A DNA stretch of 32,638 bases from Bacteroidaceae bacterium (GTDB lineage: Bacteria > Bacteroidota > Bacteroidia > Bacteroidales > Bacteroidaceae): assembly GCA_017517925.1 (NCBI GenBank), contig JAFWXS010000057.1, positions 1 through 32,638 of the forward strand, in the 5' to 3' direction. Under the pieces are notes generated by a model, which did not search any database, was not told the origin of the DNA, and saw only the letters and a list, made by a program, of their open reading frames with translations. This document shows, one piece after another, positions 21,840-30,125 of this stretch. Numbering within the stretch: the first letter of the stretch is position 1; each line of letters starts with the position of its first letter. The translations under genes were made by a program, and so were the position numbers.

Positions 21840-22289
21840 ATGGAACTTATTTTGATTGAAGACGTAGCAGGTTTGGGCTACAAGAACGACATCGTTTCAG
21901 TGAAGAAGGGTTATGGCCGTAACTACCTGATTCCTCAGGGCAAAGCTGTCATCGCATCAGAGAGCGCTCGTAAGGTTTTGGCTGAGAACTTGAAACAGCG
22001 TGCTCACAAGCTCGCCAAGATCAAGGCTGATGCTGAGGAGTTGGCTGCTAAGCTCGCTCCCGTTGCATTGACCATCGCTACTAAGGTTAGCGCTACCGGT
22101 ACAATCTTCGGTGCTGTTACCAACATCCAGATTGCTGAGGCATTGGCTAAGCTCGGTTTCGAGATCGACCGCAAGACTATCGTTGTTAAGGAGACCGTTA
22201 AGGAAGTGGGTTCTTACACCGCTACCGTAAAACTCCACAAGGAAGTTTCTGTAGAGATTCCTTTCGAGGTAGTTGCTGAAGAGGCTTAA
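21840..22289 (+). CDS. rplI: Large ribosomal subunit protein bL9
   Basis: 149 residues. The N-terminal domain shows the bL9 signature MELILIEDVAGLGYKNDIVS then VKKGYGRNYLIPQGKAVIAS; a helix follows and then the C-terminal rRNA-binding domain ending TATVKLHKEVSVEIPFEVV. It is the third gene of the operon, 19 bp after rpsR, and is probably co-transcribed with tRNA-Thr downstream. Confidence 0.97.
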   Translation: MELILIEDVAGLGYKNDIVSVKKGYGRNYLIPQGKAVIASESARKVLAENLKQRAHKLAKIKADAEELAAKLAPVALTIATKVSATGTIFGAVTNIQIAEALAKLGFEIDRKTIVVKETVKEVGSYTATVKLHKEVSVEIPFEVVAEEA

Positions 22290-22314
22290 TCATTAAATCT
22301 CTTTATACATAAGG

Positions 22315-22336
22315 GGCCGAACCGTAAGGCTTGGCC
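22315..22336 (+). other. Hairpin between rplI and tRNA-Thr
   Basis: GGCCGAACC-GTAA-GGCTTGGCC forms a stem with one mismatch and one G-T pair. It lacks a T-run, so it is more likely a processing or stability element than a terminator. Confidence 0.45.
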
Positions 22337-22341
22337 ACTTT

Positions 22342-22414
<73 letters not shown>

Positions 22415-22424
22415 CAAATGGAAT

Positions 22425-22457
22425 AAGTCCCAGTTTTCGCTGGGACTTTTCTTTTTT
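22425..22457 (+). terminator. Terminator after tRNA-Thr, shared with cysK
   Basis: AAGTCCCAG (22425-22433) pairs with CTGGGACTT (22440-22448) over a 6-nt loop, then TTCTTTTTT. The cysK stop on the other strand abuts the T-run, so it likely serves both directions. Confidence 0.85.
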
Positions 22458-23373
22458 ATAGGCACGATAGGTAGCGCTCTCCCCCATCGGGCAGTAGCAC
22501 AACGATTATCTTGTCCTTATACTCCGGCCTTATGGCCATTTGGCGTGCGGCGTAGAGTGCTGCTCCGCTGCTGATACCGGCAAAGATCCCTTCTGTATTC
22601 GCCAGTTCGCGTACCGTGGTTAGGGCATCGCTCTCACTCACGCCTATCACCTCATCTACGACTGAAGCGTCATAGTTGTCTGGTATAAAGTTGGCCCCTA
22701 TGCCTTGTAGCCCGTGTGGGGCCGCTTGGCCTCCTTGCAATAGGGGAGATGCCGTAGGCTCTACAGCGATGATGCGCACCTCGGGATTGCGTGCCTTCAG
22801 CGCACGTCCTATTCCTGTAAGCGTACCTCCGGTGCCCACGCCGGCTATGAATGCGGACACCTCGCCATCGGTATCGTCCCATATCTCCACAGCGGTGGTG
22901 CGCTCATGCACGAGCGGATTGGCACTGTTGGAGAACTGTTGCGGAATGATGCTGTTGGGAGTGGCGGCATGCAACTCTTCGGCCTTGGCGATGCTGCCTG
23001 CCATACCCAGCTGTCCCTCGGTGAGCACCACCTCGGCGCCGTATGCCGCGAGCAGCTTGCGTCGCTCTATGCTCATGGTGTCGGGCATGGTGAGGATGAG
23101 GCGGTAGCCCCTGATGGCCGCCACCATGGCGAGGCCTATGCCCGTGTTGCCACTCGTGGGCTCTATGATGGTGCCTCCCGGGTGCAATGCTCCTCGTTGC
23201 TCGGCATCTACTATCATGGCGAGGGCGGCACGTGCCTTCACGCTACCGCTTGGATTCATGCCTTCTACTTTGGCAATAAGGCGCGCGCCTATGTTATATT
23301 TCTTCCCATATCGTGAAAGCTCCACTAAAGGGGTGTGCCCTATGAGGACTGTCATGTCGGATGCTATCTTCAT
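22456..23373 (-). CDS. cysK: Cysteine synthase A
   Basis: PLP enzyme making cysteine from O-acetylserine and sulfide; 305 residues, cytoplasmic. Visible motifs: NPSGSVKARAAL with the PLP lysine K46, PTSGNTGIGLAMVAA, GVGTGGTLTGIGRAL (phosphate loop) and GISSGAALYAA. The usual SVKDR is SVKAR here, a change next to the PLP lysine worth noting. Length and the other motifs argue for a working enzyme. It is monocistronic with a perfect promoter (23396-23427) divergent from the structured leader. Confidence 0.93.
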   Translation of the reverse strand: MKIASDMTVLIGHTPLVELSRYGKKYNIGARLIAKVEGMNPSGSVKARAALAMIVDAEQRGALHPGGTIIEPTSGNTGIGLAMVAAIRGYRLILTMPDTMSIERRKLLAAYGAEVVLTEGQLGMAGSIAKAEELHAATPNSIIPQQFSNSANPLVHERTTAVEIWDDTDGEVSAFIAGVGTGGTLTGIGRALKARNPEVRIIAVEPTASPLLQGGQAAPHGLQGIGANFIPDNYDASVVDEVIGVSESDALTTVRELANTEGIFAGISSGAALYAARQMAIRPEYKDKIIVVLLPDGGERYLSCL

Positions 23374-23395
23374 ACCTTGTTTGTTGTCTATGGTG

Positions 23396-23427
23396 CAAAC
23401 TTATACAAATTTCTCCATTCGTACAAA
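23396..23427 (-). promoter_or_regulatory. Promoter of cysK
   Basis: On the minus strand, TTTG (23427-23424), 20 bp and TAAGTTTG (23403-23396) match the consensus exactly. Confidence 0.85.
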
Positions 23428-23468
23428 CATTTGTGTTCTGCGTATAGTTTGACTATCCGGCAAGTAAG

Positions 23469-23500
23469 TTTGGTTGTTTCGTGAATTTACACTACCTTTG
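23469..23500 (+). promoter_or_regulatory. Promoter of the structured leader/ncRNA
   Basis: TTTG (23469-23472), exactly 20 bp and TACCTTTG (23493-23500) match the consensus exactly. Transcription would start near 23505, about 250 bp before the next start codon. Confidence 0.85.
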
Positions 23501-23502
23501 TC

Positions 23503-23716
23503 CTGACACTGCACCGTTGTGCATTGTCAAGACATTTTGATATATAGAAGCGTTATGCTCTCTTAAAACTGAAAACCTGAGAAATTTTCAAGAAAACAAG
23601 AGGACGGCATGATGGTTCTACGTGTTATGCGTGAACTGTTATTTCCATACCCTTTGTTTTCAGGTTTTCTCAGGACCTTCAGTTTAGGACATGGCATCTC
23701 AGTTCACGTTTTTTTG
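23503..23716 (+). ncRNA. Structured leader or small RNA with intrinsic terminator, upstream of the MORN gene
   Basis: About 210 nt between a perfect promoter and a T7 tract. Parts: a 5' hairpin GACACTGCAC-cgtt-GTGCATTGTC (one mismatch); a long rod in which AAACTGAA and CCTGAGAAA (23566-23584) pair with TTTCTCAGG and TTCAGTTT (23666-23685), continued inside by AAAACAAGAGG (23593-23603) with CCCTTTGTTTT (23650-23660); and CGTGAACTG (23630-23638) complementary to CAGTTCACG (23700-23708) just before the T-run (23709-23715). The last pairing crosses the rod, so the two exclude each other unless they form a pseudoknot. It may be an attenuator of the next gene or an independent RNA; no Rfam family is recognised. 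Confidence 0.6.
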
Positions 23717-23753
23717 TGTGAGAATGGTAAATTATAACTCAATAGATGAATAG

Positions 23754-25874
23754 ATGAAAAAGTATGTTTTAGGAATGGTAGTGGCGTTGCTTTGTATAAG
23801 CGGCAACGCAATGGCTCAAAGCAATGAGCGTGAGGCGTTGATAGACTCGATTGTTGATGCTTCGCTCAATCAGGTAGGACGTATGCAGATGATTCAAGCG
23901 GCAAAGGAGTACACGGATGAAGCGGATCCGATAACGGCTGAGGCAGCTATGTATACTATGACCCAAGAGGTGTTACGACAGATATTTGTGAAGTCATATG
24001 GTGGTCTTACGGACGATCAACTTAAGAATGTTGCACGATATATGGGGTCAGAAGCCAATCAGCGTATATCATCTAACGAAGTCTCTGAAGGGCTAACCCT
24101 GTATCTGCTTCCGGATATGATGGGGTATCTGCTTTCTACGGTTTCGGGAACGTCTTGGAAATCAGAAGTACCTTCATTGAATGATAAGGAGTATGGCGCT
24201 TTGGTGGATAGATACATCGAACTCACGGGTGCTTTGTCGGTATTTGATAAAGTGATGGATCCGTTGATGGCAAAAATAAAACAGGAAATGGGCGCAAGTG
24301 TATCAAGGATGATGGCTTCTATGATGACGCGGATACAGAAGAATTACCCCGCGTATTACAAGGCGGCATTGGTTCGTTATGTCAGCAAGGAGCATCTGCA
24401 AGAGGCTATAAACTTTTACAGTCAGCCTTATATGCTCGAAGTACAACAGAGTGCAATGAATTTGGGCGCATCATTGATGAATGGAGGAATAGAAGATATG
24501 GAGGCCTTTGCTGAACAGATGATGAAATTCCTTGATGAGAAAGGAGAAATAGAGGACACCTCTTCTGTGGTAATGGATTATATCGCGTGTTTGCCTTATT
24601 TGCCAGTGTATAATACAGTGGATTCGATATTCCCAGTCAGAACCTTGACGATGAAGAAGGCTTCTTATACAGGGCAGACACGTGATGGATTGGCACATGG
24701 TAAAGGTGTGCTTACCGACAAGAAGGGCATACGCTATTCGGGAGATTTCAGGAAGGGTAAACGTCATGGCCTTATTACAACTTACTATCTGAACGGTGAT
24801 TCTGCCCAATACATTTGGGCAAACGATAAAATATTTGTTGCATATAATCACGATCTTTCAAAACCTGTATCTTTCTACAAGGGTAAGGCGATGGGCTATG
24901 GCTATAAGACTACGGTTGTCGGTAAGGAAGAAGGATTCTTTATTGATGGTGAACTTTGTGGCCAAGGTAAAGCTACTTATGGTGAGTTGATTAAGGAAGG
25001 ACGGTTTGTTGGTGGCTCATTGGTAGAGGGGCGTACGATAGATAAATCTACGGCCAATAAAATAGTGCAGTTTGAGGGCGAGTTGTTCAATGATGGTTTG
25101 ATGTATGAAATAAAGAAAGGTACAATCAAAATTGTAACTAAAAAGGACGGTAATAAAACTGCGGCGGTTAAGACGGGTACGTTTGTCAATGGCGTAATGC
25201 ACGGTATGGGCTCTTGGGAATATGGAGAAAATGGCTATACACAACATAATGAGGGTTACTTTGCTTACGACAAACAATACGGAAAGGGGTATCGTGCTCG
25301 TAAATGGGATGAGAATGATGCTACAGAGGTTTATGAAGGTGAGTTCTTTGCGGGGAAGTATCAAGGGCAAGGAGTGAAGAAGTATACTTATACGGACAAG
25401 TATGACCTTACGTACGGTCAAACAACAGAAGGCTATTTCCATGAAGGCAACTTGGAAGGTGACATGGTATACGATGAACTGATAACCAATATTTCACCCC
25501 AAAATTGGTGGTTTACGCGATTTGGATTCAAGATAAACTATTATGCGGAAGAAGCTACAAGTGATTCTCTGGCAATTCACATCAAAGGCACAGTAACTAA
25601 CGACAAACTCAACGGTGAAGCTGAAATCACTATTTCGAATGGTGACTACTATAAAGGAATCTTTAAGAACGGGGAATTCAAGGAGGGTGTAGTTCGCCAG
25701 ACAAACTCAAATCGCAGTGTCTATGAAGGTGAAATGAAGAATGGAAAGTATGAAGGCCAAGGTAAACTGACTTATTCTAACGGGAACTACGATGAGGGTA
25801 CGTTCATGTACGGTACGTGTATTGATGGTGTGTGCAAAGACAAGCGTGGCAGGGTGTTGTGGAAGATTCGGTAG
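23754..25874 (+). CDS. Exported DUF2059/MORN-repeat protein
   Basis: 706 residues. Signal peptide (1-21, MKKYVLGMVVALLCISGNAM). An N-terminal helical region (about 25-265) resembles DUF2059, with KNYPAYYKAALVRYVSKEHL and EAINFYSQPYMLEVQQS. From about 300 to the end are MORN-type repeats, for example YSGDFRKGKRHGLITTYY, YEGEFFAGKYQGQGVKKY and YEGEMKNGKYEGQGKLTYSN. MORN repeats bind lipids or proteins; here probably in the periplasm. The gene is richer in A and T than its neighbours. It lies 38 bp after a possible attenuator terminator and ends at its own terminator. Function is unknown. Confidence 0.85.
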   Translation: MKKYVLGMVVALLCISGNAMAQSNEREALIDSIVDASLNQVGRMQMIQAAKEYTDEADPITAEAAMYTMTQEVLRQIFVKSYGGLTDDQLKNVARYMGSEANQRISSNEVSEGLTLYLLPDMMGYLLSTVSGTSWKSEVPSLNDKEYGALVDRYIELTGALSVFDKVMDPLMAKIKQEMGASVSRMMASMMTRIQKNYPAYYKAALVRYVSKEHLQEAINFYSQPYMLEVQQSAMNLGASLMNGGIEDMEAFAEQMMKFLDEKGEIEDTSSVVMDYIACLPYLPVYNTVDSIFPVRTLTMKKASYTGQTRDGLAHGKGVLTDKKGIRYSGDFRKGKRHGLITTYYLNGDSAQYIWANDKIFVAYNHDLSKPVSFYKGKAMGYGYKTTVVGKEEGFFIDGELCGQGKATYGELIKEGRFVGGSLVEGRTIDKSTANKIVQFEGELFNDGLMYEIKKGTIKIVTKKDGNKTAAVKTGTFVNGVMHGMGSWEYGENGYTQHNEGYFAYDKQYGKGYRARKWDENDATEVYEGEFFAGKYQGQGVKKYTYTDKYDLTYGQTTEGYFHEGNLEGDMVYDELITNISPQNWWFTRFGFKINYYAEEATSDSLAIHIKGTVTNDKLNGEAEITISNGDYYKGIFKNGEFKEGVVRQTNSNRSVYEGEMKNGKYEGQGKLTYSNGNYDEGTFMYGTCIDGVCKDKRGRVLWKIR

Positions 25875-25902
25875 CACAATATTTGCCTTGTTGGTATATA
25901 TG

Positions 25903-25929
25903 GGCCACTCGTCAAGAGTGGCCTTTTTT
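25903..25929 (+). terminator. Terminator after the MORN gene
   Basis: GGCCACTC-gtcaa-GAGTGGCC followed by TTTTTT. Confidence 0.9.
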
Positions 25930-26001
25930 ATGTGTGTCAGACAAACATAATAGGGGGGAGGATTGTTTGCATTGGAGAATATAACCCTATAAGTAAAAGG
26001 T

Positions 26002-27084
26002 ATGAATACAATGGCTAAAAAGATTCTTATCGGCTGTGCTGCCCTATGCGGCAGTGTGGCATCATCGGTTGCCTGCACGGGCATTTCGCTCACCGCCAAG
26101 GATGGCAGCTATGTGCAGGCACGCACTATCGAGGGGGCGGCACTGAAGCTCATCAGTGAATACGTAATCATCCCCCGCGGTCACGAGATGCAGTCGTATA
26201 CGCCCAATGCGCTGAACGGGTTGAAGTTTACCGCCAAGTATGGCGTGGTGGGGCTCTGCGTGGTGCAGAAGGAGTTTATTGCCGAGGGCATCAACGAGGC
26301 GGGCCTCTCCACGGGGCTCTTCTTCTTCCCAGGCTATGGCAGCTACCTGCCCTACAACCCCGCCGAAGCCGAGCATAGCGTGGGCGACCTGCAGCTGAAC
26401 GCCTGGATGCTGTCACAGTTTGCCACCGTAGAGGAGGTGATGGAGGCCATAGGCTCGGGCAAGGTGCGTGTGGTAGGGCTCGATGCAGAGTCAGTGGTGC
26501 ATTACCGCATAGGCGACAAGACGGGGCGCCAGGTGGTGCTCGAGTTTGTAGACGGCAAGCCACACTTCTACGAGAATACCGTGGGCGTCATCACCAACTC
26601 GCCCGGCTTCCCTTGGCACCTGGCCAACCTGAACAACTATGTAAACCTCTTCCCGGGCAGTGCCTCCAACCAACTGCTTGGCACCCAAGCGTTGAGTCCC
26701 TTTGGGGGCAACTCGGGCATGCTCGGCCTGCCGGGCGATGCTACGCCTCCCTCGCGCTTCGTGCGTGCCGCCTTCTTCCGCAACACCGCCCCTATGCGTC
26801 CCGATGCGTTCTCAACGGTGACACAGTGTTTCCACATACTGAACAACTTTGACATCCCCATCGGCATAGAGCACAAGCCGGGCGAAGGCCCCGACATCCC
26901 CAGCGCCACGCAATGGACCTCGGCCATAGACCTCACAAGCGGCAAGGTGTACTACAAGACCGCGTACAACAACCATATACGATGCATCGACGTGCACTCC
27001 ATCGATTTCGGCAAGGTGAAATACCAGTGGCATCCGATGGACAGGAGCGAGACGCAGCCTGTGGAGATGATTGCTGTTGAGTGA
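26002..27084 (+). CDS. Choloylglycine hydrolase / penicillin V acylase family protein, exported
   Basis: An N-terminal-nucleophile amidase of 360 residues that hydrolyses linear amide bonds; the family includes bile salt hydrolase and penicillin V acylase. The N-terminus is a signal peptide ending SSVA, directly before Cys25, which would become the free N-terminal catalytic cysteine after cleavage. ARTIE (40-44) takes the place of the usual R...D/E pair, ITNSPGFPWHLANLNNY holds the conserved Asn, and PPSRFVRAAFF the late Arg. The substrate (bile acid, acyl-homoserine lactone or other) cannot be decided. It stands alone after the MORN gene terminator; no strong promoter is seen. An internal ATG (26011) is an alternative start. 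Confidence 0.88.
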   Translation: MNTMAKKILIGCAALCGSVASSVACTGISLTAKDGSYVQARTIEGAALKLISEYVIIPRGHEMQSYTPNALNGLKFTAKYGVVGLCVVQKEFIAEGINEAGLSTGLFFFPGYGSYLPYNPAEAEHSVGDLQLNAWMLSQFATVEEVMEAIGSGKVRVVGLDAESVVHYRIGDKTGRQVVLEFVDGKPHFYENTVGVITNSPGFPWHLANLNNYVNLFPGSASNQLLGTQALSPFGGNSGMLGLPGDATPPSRFVRAAFFRNTAPMRPDAFSTVTQCFHILNNFDIPIGIEHKPGEGPDIPSATQWTSAIDLTSGKVYYKTAYNNHIRCIDVHSIDFGKVKYQWHPMDRSETQPVEMIAVE

Positions 27085-27105
27085 ATGTAAATTAGAGGGG
27101 ATACA

Positions 27106-27137
27106 CTTGCTTGGTGTTTCCTCTTTTCGTATATTTG
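27106..27137 (+). promoter_or_regulatory. Promoter of cdd, giving a nearly leaderless mRNA
   Basis: CTTG (27106-27109), 20 bp and TATATTTG (27130-27137). The ATG at 27143 is only 5 bp beyond the -7 element. Confidence 0.65.
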
Positions 27138-27142
27138 CCCCT

Positions 27143-27619
27143 ATGAAAGAGTTAATCCATATTTGTCACTACAAATTGTATGCCTACGACGAATTGTCTG
27201 AGCAGGACCGGCAATTGATAGATGAGGCCCAATGTGCTACAGGGAGAAGCTATGCTCCCTATTCAGACTTTCAGGTGGGGGCTGCTGTGCTGCTCGATGA
27301 TGGTACTGTGGTTACGGGTAGCAACCAGGAGAATGTGGCCTACCCGTCGGGGCTTTGTGCCGAGCGTACCGCACTGTTCAGCGCCGGATCGGCTTATCCA
27401 GAAAAGGCTGTAGTGGCATTGGCCATAGCGGCTTGTATGGAGGGGAAGTTTACAAGAAATCCTATTACGCCTTGTGGCGCTTGCCGTCAGGTGATGCTCG
27501 AAACGGAACTGCGACACCACACTCCCATGCGCATTCTCCTTTATGGTACGGAAGGAGTCTGTGTAATCGAGGGTGGGGTAGGTGAATTGCTGCCATTGAG
27601 TTTCGATAGCTTCAGATAG
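27143..27619 (+). CDS. cdd: Cytidine deaminase
   Basis: Deaminates cytidine and deoxycytidine in pyrimidine salvage; zinc enzyme, cytoplasmic, 158 residues. The catalytic motif is LCAERTALF (Cys72, Glu74) and the second zinc motif TPCGACRQV (Cys111, Cys114). The frame is open further upstream, but those codons belong to the end of the previous gene and the promoter; the ATG at 27143 gives a normal N-terminus. The last 8 bases overlap the 3' end of the FNT gene on the other strand. Confidence 0.95.
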   Translation: MKELIHICHYKLYAYDELSEQDRQLIDEAQCATGRSYAPYSDFQVGAAVLLDDGTVVTGSNQENVAYPSGLCAERTALFSAGSAYPEKAVVALAIAACMEGKFTRNPITPCGACRQVMLETELRHHTPMRILLYGTEGVCVIEGGVGELLPLSFDSFR

Positions 27620-28253
27620 AAGCCTTCGGTGCGATGAACCGGTAGAGATTGCATCCTACGAAGTTGCCTATCACCAGACAAGGGTATAGCAGCAGCACTT
27701 CGGAAAGGTGGGCAAGGGTGTAGTTCATGGGTACGGTGAGGTAGTAGAATGCATCGGCCAGGCAGTGGGGAAAGCCGCAATTGATGAAGAGAGGCACGCC
27801 GAGGAGCAGTGTCAAAGGTTTGCCTTCTCTGGCGAAAGTGACCACGGTGGTCATGATGAATCCGCAGCCTATGGCCAGCAGTCCGGCACGCAGGGGGCCG
27901 ATGGCGAGTCGCCCTTCAAGGATGCGCTGTGCAGCGCTGCTCAAGTCGATGGGCGAGAGGCGTGAGAGCAACGACACGAGTAGGCAGCCGGTGATGTTGC
28001 CCAAGAGAATCCACAGCAGTTTTCCTATAGCGTGGAGCCAGCAACTGTGGTTCTTCTCATCGCGCAAGGGAATGAATCCTGCTGTGCCTGTATAGAGCGG
28101 CAACTTGTAGCCCACTACGGTGAGCAGGCCAAACGAGAAGAGTACGGCTCCTACGATGCCGTTGTATATATGGAAGTATGCCAAATAGCCCCATCCGGCA
28201 ATGCCTACGGCAATGCCGGCGATGATGGCCGAGCGGAAAGTATTCATATGCAT
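27612..28253 (-). CDS. Formate/nitrite transporter family protein
   Basis: An inner-membrane protein of 213 residues with six hydrophobic helices, shorter than FocA/NirC (about 260-285). The family's central His motif appears as CGFPHCLADAFYYL, and the GN...G motifs as LLGNITGCLLV and IGNFVGCNLYR. It would move formate, nitrite or a similar small anion. ATG at 28253 or 28247 may be used. A minus-strand TACTTTTG (28286-28279) upstream is a likely -7 element, without a clear -33 box. Confidence 0.85.
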   Translation of the reverse strand: MHMNTFRSAIIAGIAVGIAGWGYLAYFHIYNGIVGAVLFSFGLLTVVGYKLPLYTGTAGFIPLRDEKNHSCWLHAIGKLLWILLGNITGCLLVSLLSRLSPIDLSSAAQRILEGRLAIGPLRAGLLAIGCGFIMTTVVTFAREGKPLTLLLGVPLFINCGFPHCLADAFYYLTVPMNYTLAHLSEVLLLYPCLVIGNFVGCNLYRFIAPKASI

Positions 28254-28307
28254 ATTGAGGCTCTTTTTTTTTCGAGCACAAAAGTAGTAAAAATCGGGTA
28301 ATTACAC

Positions 28308-28315
28308 TATCTTTG
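28308..28315 (+). promoter_or_regulatory. Likely -7 element of the methyltransferase gene
   Basis: TATCTTTG matches TAnnTTTG, but no TTTG is found at the right distance upstream. It forms a divergent pair with the minus-strand element at 28279-28286. Confidence 0.5.
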
Positions 28316-28366
28316 CATGACTGAGTTTTAATTTTTATTCTTCAACACTCGATTTTCAATTCAAAA

Positions 28367-29089
28367 ATGCTTCTTCCTAAAGACAAAGACCCTATGGGCG
28401 CAGCCATTGCCGAGTATCACCACACTGGAAGTGCCGATACGTTGCGCGTGTTCTCTTCGCAGTTCGATGAGGATGAGATACCTGTTGGCCAACTGTTTCG
28501 AACCATAGATAGAATGCCCCTTATAGAACAGCGGGCATTGGCTATGGCGCGTGGAAAGATTCTTGACGTTGGGGCGGGCAGCGGATGCCATGCCTTGGCG
28601 CTGCAGTCAATGGGCAAGGAGGTGACGGCTATTGACATCTCGGAACTCTCGGTAGAGGTGATGCGGGAGCGTGGGGTGGAGGATGCACGTGCCGTGGACC
28701 TCTATGACGAGCACTTTGTGGAGCGCTATGACACCATATTGCTTTTAATGAACGGCTCGGGCATAATCGGAAATCTCGAGGGTATGGAACGCTTTTTCTT
28801 CCGTATGAAGCAGTTGCTCAAGCCGGGCGGGTGCATCTATATGGATTCGAGTGACCTGAAGTACCTTTTCGAGGAGGAGGATGGCTCATACCTTATCGAT
28901 GTGGCGGGCGAATACTATGGCCTTGTGGACTTTCGGATGCAGTACAGACAAGTGAAGGGCGATGTTTTCGACTGGCTCTACATTGATTTTGACACTCTCG
29001 CGTATTATGCCGAACAGTTTGGTTTCTGTGCCGAAGTGGTGTGCTTAGGTGGCCATTATGACTACTTGGCTGCTTTGAAGATGAAGTGA
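28367..29089 (+). CDS. Class I SAM-dependent methyltransferase
   Basis: 240 residues with a Rossmann-type SAM-binding site: GKILDVGAGSGCHALAL (about 63-79, motif I), VTAIDISELSVEVMRERG (motif II), DTILLLMNGSGIIGNL and LLKPGGCIYMDSSDLKYL (post-III). The substrate cannot be told. It is a single gene between FNT and tpiA, and no terminator is obvious downstream. Confidence 0.88.
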   Translation: MLLPKDKDPMGAAIAEYHHTGSADTLRVFSSQFDEDEIPVGQLFRTIDRMPLIEQRALAMARGKILDVGAGSGCHALALQSMGKEVTAIDISELSVEVMRERGVEDARAVDLYDEHFVERYDTILLLMNGSGIIGNLEGMERFFFRMKQLLKPGGCIYMDSSDLKYLFEEEDGSYLIDVAGEYYGLVDFRMQYRQVKGDVFDWLYIDFDTLAYYAEQFGFCAEVVCLGGHYDYLAALKMK

Positions 29090-29203
29090 TGAGGGGGATG
29101 CTCCGATTTCGCTCATTGGATTTTGCAATTTGCCCAGCTTTTCTGCTTATGTATAACTTTTGCGGTAAGAAATTGGACGATAATAGGGAAAACTGCGGAT
29201 AAA

Positions 29204-29235
29204 TTTGCGTTTTCTCTCACCTTACACTACCTTTG
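29204..29235 (+). promoter_or_regulatory. Consensus promoter of tpiA
   Basis: TTTG (29204-29207), exactly 20 bp and TACCTTTG (29228-29235), as expected for a highly expressed glycolytic gene. Confidence 0.88.
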
Positions 29236-29286
29236 TACTTTCAAGAGCATAATATTTATATTATAATAACATTAAATCAGAAGAAA

Positions 29287-30048
29287 ATGAGAAAGAACAT
29301 TGTTGCAGGAAACTGGAAAATGAACAAGACCCTCCAGGAGGGTATCGCTTTGGCTACTGAGCTCAACGAGGCTTTGACAGCCGACAAGCCCAACTGCGAG
29401 GTTATCATCTGTACTCCCTTCATCCACTTGGCATCGGTAACCCCTATCGTTGACAAGGGTATCATCGGCGTAGGTGCCGAAAACTGTGCCGACAAGGTGT
29501 CAGGCGCTTACACCGGTGAGGTGTCTGCTGCTATGGTAGCTTCTACTGGTGCCCAATATGTAATCCTCGGTCACTCAGAGCGTCGTGCCTACTATGGCGA
29601 GACTCCCGAGATCTTGAAGGAGAAAGTGCTCTTGGCACTTGCCAATGGCTTGACCCCCATCTTCTGCATCGGTGAGGTGCTTGAGGAACGTGAGGCTGGC
29701 AAGCAGAACGAGGTGGTATACAACCAGCTCGAGGGTTCACTCTTCGGTCTCTCTGCCGAGGACTTCTCCAAGATCGTGCTCGCCTACGAACCCGTATGGG
29801 CTATCGGTACCGGCAAGACCGCTACTGCTGAGCAGGCTCAGGAAATCCACGCTTACATCCGCTCGGTAATCGCCAAGCAGTTCGGCAAGGAGGTTGCTGA
29901 CAACACCTCTATCCTCTATGGTGGTAGCTGTAAGCCCTCTAACGCAAAGGAACTCTTCGCTAACCCCGACGTAGACGGTGGCCTTATCGGTGGCGCTGCA
30001 CTTAGCGTAGCTGACTTCAAGGGCATCATCGATGCGTTCAAGGCGTAA
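29287..30048 (+). CDS. tpiA: Triosephosphate isomerase
   Basis: Interconverts dihydroxyacetone phosphate and glyceraldehyde 3-phosphate; cytoplasmic, 253 residues. The catalytic residues are visible in GNWKMN (Lys11), LGHSERR (His) and [14 protein letters not shown] (Glu and the flexible loop); [11 protein letters not shown] and GGLIGGAAL bind phosphate. The frame is open further upstream, but the ATG at 29287 ([13 protein letters not shown]) fits the family. A strong terminator follows; the SPOR and folE genes come next. Confidence 0.97.
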   Translation: MRKNIVAGNWKMNKTLQEGIALATELNEALTADKPNCEVIICTPFIHLASVTPIVDKGIIGVGAENCADKVSGAYTGEVSAAMVASTGAQYVILGHSERRAYYGETPEILKEKVLLALANGLTPIFCIGEVLEEREAGKQNEVVYNQLEGSLFGLSAEDFSKIVLAYEPVWAIGTGKTATAEQAQEIHAYIRSVIAKQFGKEVADNTSILYGGSCKPSNAKELFANPDVDGGLIGGAALSVADFKGIIDAFKA

Positions 30049-30070
30049 TAACTGTCCTTATAATGATTTC

Positions 30071-30111
30071 GGAGAACTCCGAGCTCTCTGAGTACTCGGA
30101 GTTCTCCTTAT
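30071..30111 (+). terminator. Terminator after tpiA
   Basis: A perfect 13-bp stem (30071-30083 with 30095-30107) contains GGAGAACTCC/GGAGTTCTCC and is followed by TTATTTAATAATAA. Some read-through into the next gene is possible, as no separate promoter is seen. Confidence 0.75.
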
Positions 30112-30125
30112 TTAATAATAATCCT

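Noticed and set aside
23566..23685. Invertible promoter flanked by inverted repeats
   Set aside because: The arms are interrupted, the consensus promoter lies outside them and no site-specific recombinase is nearby; an RNA structure explains the signal better.
30063..30125. Longer N-terminus for the SPOR protein
   Set aside because: Those codons translate the tpiA terminator; the ATG at 30126 gives a clean signal peptide.
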